Assembly (NCBI GenBank): GCA_016235595.1
Contig: JACRJX010000040.1
Location: 62,001 to 126,000, forward strand
Direction of reading: 5' to 3'
From: Verrucomicrobiota bacterium
GTDB taxonomy: Bacteria; Verrucomicrobiota; Verrucomicrobiia; CAIQCK01
Length of the DNA: 64,000 nucleotides
Below are positions 61,925 through 64,000 of the stretch, piece after piece (the stretch's first letter is position 1; each line of letters opens with the position of its first letter). The notes under the pieces are model-generated. The model was given only the letters and a program-made list of their open reading frames with translations, was not told where the DNA came from and searched no databases. The translations under genes were made by a program, and so were the position numbers.

Positions 61925-62209
61925 TCAGAAACCTCGCGGATGCTGCGCCCGTGGCCGGGCATTCGTACGCGCTGCGATTTCCAGCCGCCGCGGGTGATAG
62001 CAGAAAAGACCGCGACCCAGCTTCACCGAGAACTCGCATTGCTGATTGATTTCCGCTGTGCAGACAACCATGTCACTCCTTGCGATCTGTTTGCCGGTGC
62101 ACTTCTTCTCATCCGGCAACCGTGGTTGAGAGCCCCGCCTGTGAGTGACAACGCGCAGTTCATTCTGCATCTCGCTGGCAATCCTGGATTGTGTGGAACC
62201 CGAATCCAT
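61925..62209 (-). CDS. Small Cys-containing hypothetical protein
   Basis: This is a 94-residue product from ATG 62209 (MDSGSTQSRIASEMQNELRV), with GGAG 6 nt upstream. It contains four Cys (KKCTGKQI, MVVCTAEINQQCEF, GLFCYHPRRLEI), which could form a metal-binding site. The central part, from KKCTGKQIARSDMVV onward, reads as conserved coding sequence rather than noise, and the C-terminus is basic. The frame stays open upstream to 62320. The gap between GH57 and the ABC transporter genes would otherwise be empty. Function unknown. Confidence 0.5.
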   Translation of the reverse strand: MDSGSTQSRIASEMQNELRVVTHRRGSQPRLPDEKKCTGKQIARSDMVVCTAEINQQCEFSVKLGRGLFCYHPRRLEIAARTNARPRAQHPRGF

Positions 62210-62391
62210 AAGCACTCCACAGACCTTATTGTAAATCTGCCACACCTTCCACGAATCAGCAACTGGCAAAGAGTCTGACAGTGACGTAGGAAAACGCCTA
62301 GCCACCTTCGGGCTTGTCATATTCCGCCCATCCCCTGCCCCGGCCCAATAGCCGACCCGGTGAGCAACCGCGCCCGAAGAAGGAATGCACA

Positions 62392-63255
62392 TTACCGGCG
62401 TATGGCCGCGTGCGCTGCCAATGAGAGAACATACAATCCGAAACTCAGTGCCACATCGGTCGGTCCGACGGGGAGATCGGCACGGTAGGCAATGGTGAAA
62501 CCCACCCATGCCGTCACGCCACCGAGCAGTGATGACAAAATGGCGAGGCTGAACAGGCCATGCGCCCACGGCCGCACAGCAAGCACCGGTAGGACAAGAA
62601 ACCCGAACAACGTCAGTGGACCGACAATCATCACGCCAATGGAGATCGTCAGACCGAACACGCCGTAGAGCAACAGGTCCCATCCCCAAGGCCGTCGCAT
62701 CAACGTTTCCGCCATGCCGCGGTCGAAGGACACCAGCACAAGCTGCCGCCGAAACACCGCCACCAGCAATACCACTGCGACATACACCTTCGCCAGCAGC
62801 CGAAGGTCGGCGTCAGCCACCGCCACAATCTCGCCTTTCAGCAGGTTGGTCACGTGTGACTCGCCACTCGGGTTGCGGGCTGTAAATAGAACCGCCAACG
62901 CCGCCGCGAACGCGTAGATGCCGCCCGTGCGGCCCTCGATCAAACCGCCGCCACGCCGCTCGCTGAGCGCGAGCGCCACCAGAGCCAGCATCGTGAACAC
63001 CGCTGAGCCGACCAGCGCCGTGCCACGCTCGGTTTCGTCGTGGCCGAGCACATGAATACCCAGCGCGTGCAGCCAGAAGGCCATTGCGACGCCAGCGCTG
63101 GAAACCTGTGGCAGCGCCACACCCAGCAACACCGCCCGCCGCAGAACGAAAAACATTCCGACCAACGGGCAGGCGAAGCCAACCAACAAGCTTGCCACAA
63201 CGCCGTTGTGCAACAGGAAGTCCGGACTGAGGATTTCGCAGAGGGTCTGGATCAT
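62392..63255 (-). CDS. Metal ABC transporter permease (ZnuB/MntB type)
   Basis: This protein of about 287 residues has eight or nine membrane helices of the ABC-3 family (FACPLVGMFFVLRRAVLLGVAL, VSSAGVAMAFWLHAL, MIVGPLTLFGFLVLPVLAVRPW). It is expected to import zinc or manganese. The start is ATG 63255, overlapping the ATPase stop (ATGA). Zn versus Mn cannot be decided, since the substrate-binding protein is not in the window. Confidence 0.85.
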   Translation of the reverse strand: MIQTLCEILSPDFLLHNGVVASLLVGFACPLVGMFFVLRRAVLLGVALPQVSSAGVAMAFWLHALGIHVLGHDETERGTALVGSAVFTMLALVALALSERRGGGLIEGRTGGIYAFAAALAVLFTARNPSGESHVTNLLKGEIVAVADADLRLLAKVYVAVVLLVAVFRRQLVLVSFDRGMAETLMRRPWGWDLLLYGVFGLTISIGVMIVGPLTLFGFLVLPVLAVRPWAHGLFSLAILSSLLGGVTAWVGFTIAYRADLPVGPTDVALSFGLYVLSLAAHAAIRR

Positions 63256-63950
63256 TGTGAGAACACCTCCTGGATTTTGGCGGGCGACAGCATCGCGTCC
63301 GGCAGTCCCGTTTCCACCCGGCCGCTGTGAACCCAACTCACCCTGTTCACCAACGGTTGCAGCCCGGCAAAATGGTGGCTGACCACCAGGATCGTCAGAC
63401 CCTCGACATCGTGCATTCGGCAGAGCAGTTCCAGCAAGTCGCGTTGTGCAGCAAGGTCGAACCCGCTGGCCGGCTCATCGAGCACCAACACGTCCGGCTG
63501 CGTCATCAGTGCGCGTGCCATCAGTACGCGTTGTTTCTGTCCCCCTGACAATTCCGCAAACAGCTTGCGTCGGAAGGCGTCCGCCCCCACGCGCGTGAGG
63601 CAGGCTGACGCGCGTTCGCGCTCGACGTGTGGCAAAGGCAACCCCATGCGCCACCGCACCCGACGATACGCGCCCATGAGTGTCACCTCCATCGCGCTAA
63701 CGGGCCAGACCGGGTCAATATCCTCTCGCTGCGGCACGTAACCGAACGTCAGCGCATCGGCGCATTGCACCTGGCCGCGCAAGGGCTTGAGCACGCCCAG
63801 CAGGCCGCGCAGCAGCGTTGTTTTTCCACCTCCGTTGGGACCGAGCACCGCCATGAAATCGCCACGGCGCAACATGAAGTCGGCGCATTCGACGATGGTG
63901 GTTCCACCGTAACCGAAGGCACAATCGCAAAGTTCGATAAGAGGCATCAT
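63252..63950 (-). CDS. Metal ABC transporter ATP-binding protein (ZnuC/MntA type)
   Basis: This protein of about 232 residues shows Walker A LGPNGGGKTTLLRGL, the Q-loop near YVPQREDIDPVWPVSAMEV (the typical Mn/Zn-type spacing), the signature LSGGQKQRVLMARAL, Walker B VLVLDEPASGFD and switch His VVSHHF. It powers the adjacent permease. Tandem start codons (63950 or 63947; 63959 is also in frame) overlap the end of the upstream partial gene. Confidence 0.93.
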   Translation of the reverse strand: MMPLIELCDCAFGYGGTTIVECADFMLRRGDFMAVLGPNGGGKTTLLRGLLGVLKPLRGQVQCADALTFGYVPQREDIDPVWPVSAMEVTLMGAYRRVRWRMGLPLPHVERERASACLTRVGADAFRRKLFAELSGGQKQRVLMARALMTQPDVLVLDEPASGFDLAAQRDLLELLCRMHDVEGLTILVVSHHFAGLQPLVNRVSWVHSGRVETGLPDAMLSPAKIQEVFSQ

Positions 63951-64000
63951 GGCAAGCATGTGTAGTAAACGAACTCCTGCGGTCGTTCCTCCACGCCCTC
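63947..64000 (-). CDS. C-terminal tail of an upstream gene (cut by window edge)
   Basis: An open frame enters from the right edge and ends EFVYYTCLP before a TGA that overlaps the ATPase start. By context it should be the metal-binding solute-binding protein or another operon member, but only 17 residues are visible. Confidence 0.3.
   Translation of the reverse strand, partial: EGVEERPQEFVYYTCLP

Noticed and set aside
1..64000. CRISPR array, rRNA operon, prophage or integrase
   Set aside because: No regularly spaced direct repeats, rRNA-like stretches or recognisable phage or recombinase proteins were found.

Overview
The window looks like chromosomal DNA from a high-GC, Gram-negative member of the Verrucomicrobiota (Limisphaerales/Pedosphaera-like), though this is inferred from gene content and not proven. 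Supporting points: an outer-membrane RND efflux system; many secreted polysaccharide-degrading enzymes that each have their own signal peptide and lie in loose single-gene arrangement, with no SusC/D pair; several large multi-PAS sensor kinases; long GH57 and PL26-like proteins; and housekeeping genes (lepA-lepB, proBA, ilvB, rpe) scattered singly. Two complete tRNAs (Gly-TCC and Asp-GTC) are present. I see no rRNA, CRISPR array, integrase or intact insertion sequence.

Layout. 1-5.1 kb: pectin/rhamnogalacturonan-type genes (truncated secreted glycosidase-like protein, MDR dehydrogenase, PL26-like exo-rhamnogalacturonan lyase). 5.2-6.5 kb: HU-like DNA-binding protein with promoter and terminator, and a GAF protein with a cysteine-rich tail. 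6.5-12.4 kb: RND efflux operon (permease, adaptor, outer membrane factor). 12.5-21.4 kb: three more secreted carbohydrate-active proteins, two of them preceded by the same ~83-nt upstream element, then a MASE1 sensor kinase with its response regulator. This block is bounded by a complete tRNA-Gly on one side and a 3' tRNA-Gly-like fragment in the same orientation on the other, as expected for an old tRNA-targeted island. 21.6-27.7 kb: housekeeping genes (thioesterase, Nudix, cyclophilin, TadA, proBA plus an ATP-grasp-like partner). 27.9-37.5 kb: sialate O-acetylesterase, a BvgS-like kinase with an Rcp1-type regulator, 2-keto-3-deoxygluconate kinase, a hypothetical protein and a secreted metallo-beta-lactamase-fold protein. 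37.5-42 kb: an accessory run of lower GC encoding one small secreted, two membrane and one WD40-membrane protein. 42-50.3 kb: response regulator, GT2 glycosyltransferase, DegT-type aminotransferase, M23 peptidase-like protein, acetolactate synthase, a micro-ORF coupled to a small Cys-rich protein, rpe and phosphohexomutase. 50.3-54.7 kb: three secreted carbohydrate-active proteins. 55-64 kb: hypothetical proteins, lepA-lepB, GH57, a small Cys-containing protein, and a ZnuBC/MntBC-type metal ABC transporter cut by the window end.

Functionally, the extracellular lyase/hydrolase/esterase genes together with KDG kinase point to growth on plant or algal polysaccharides containing uronate and rhamnose. 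The sensor kinases and the repeated upstream element may control this. Start sites were chosen from signal peptides, Shine-Dalgarno matches and overlap with neighbours; many are best estimates.
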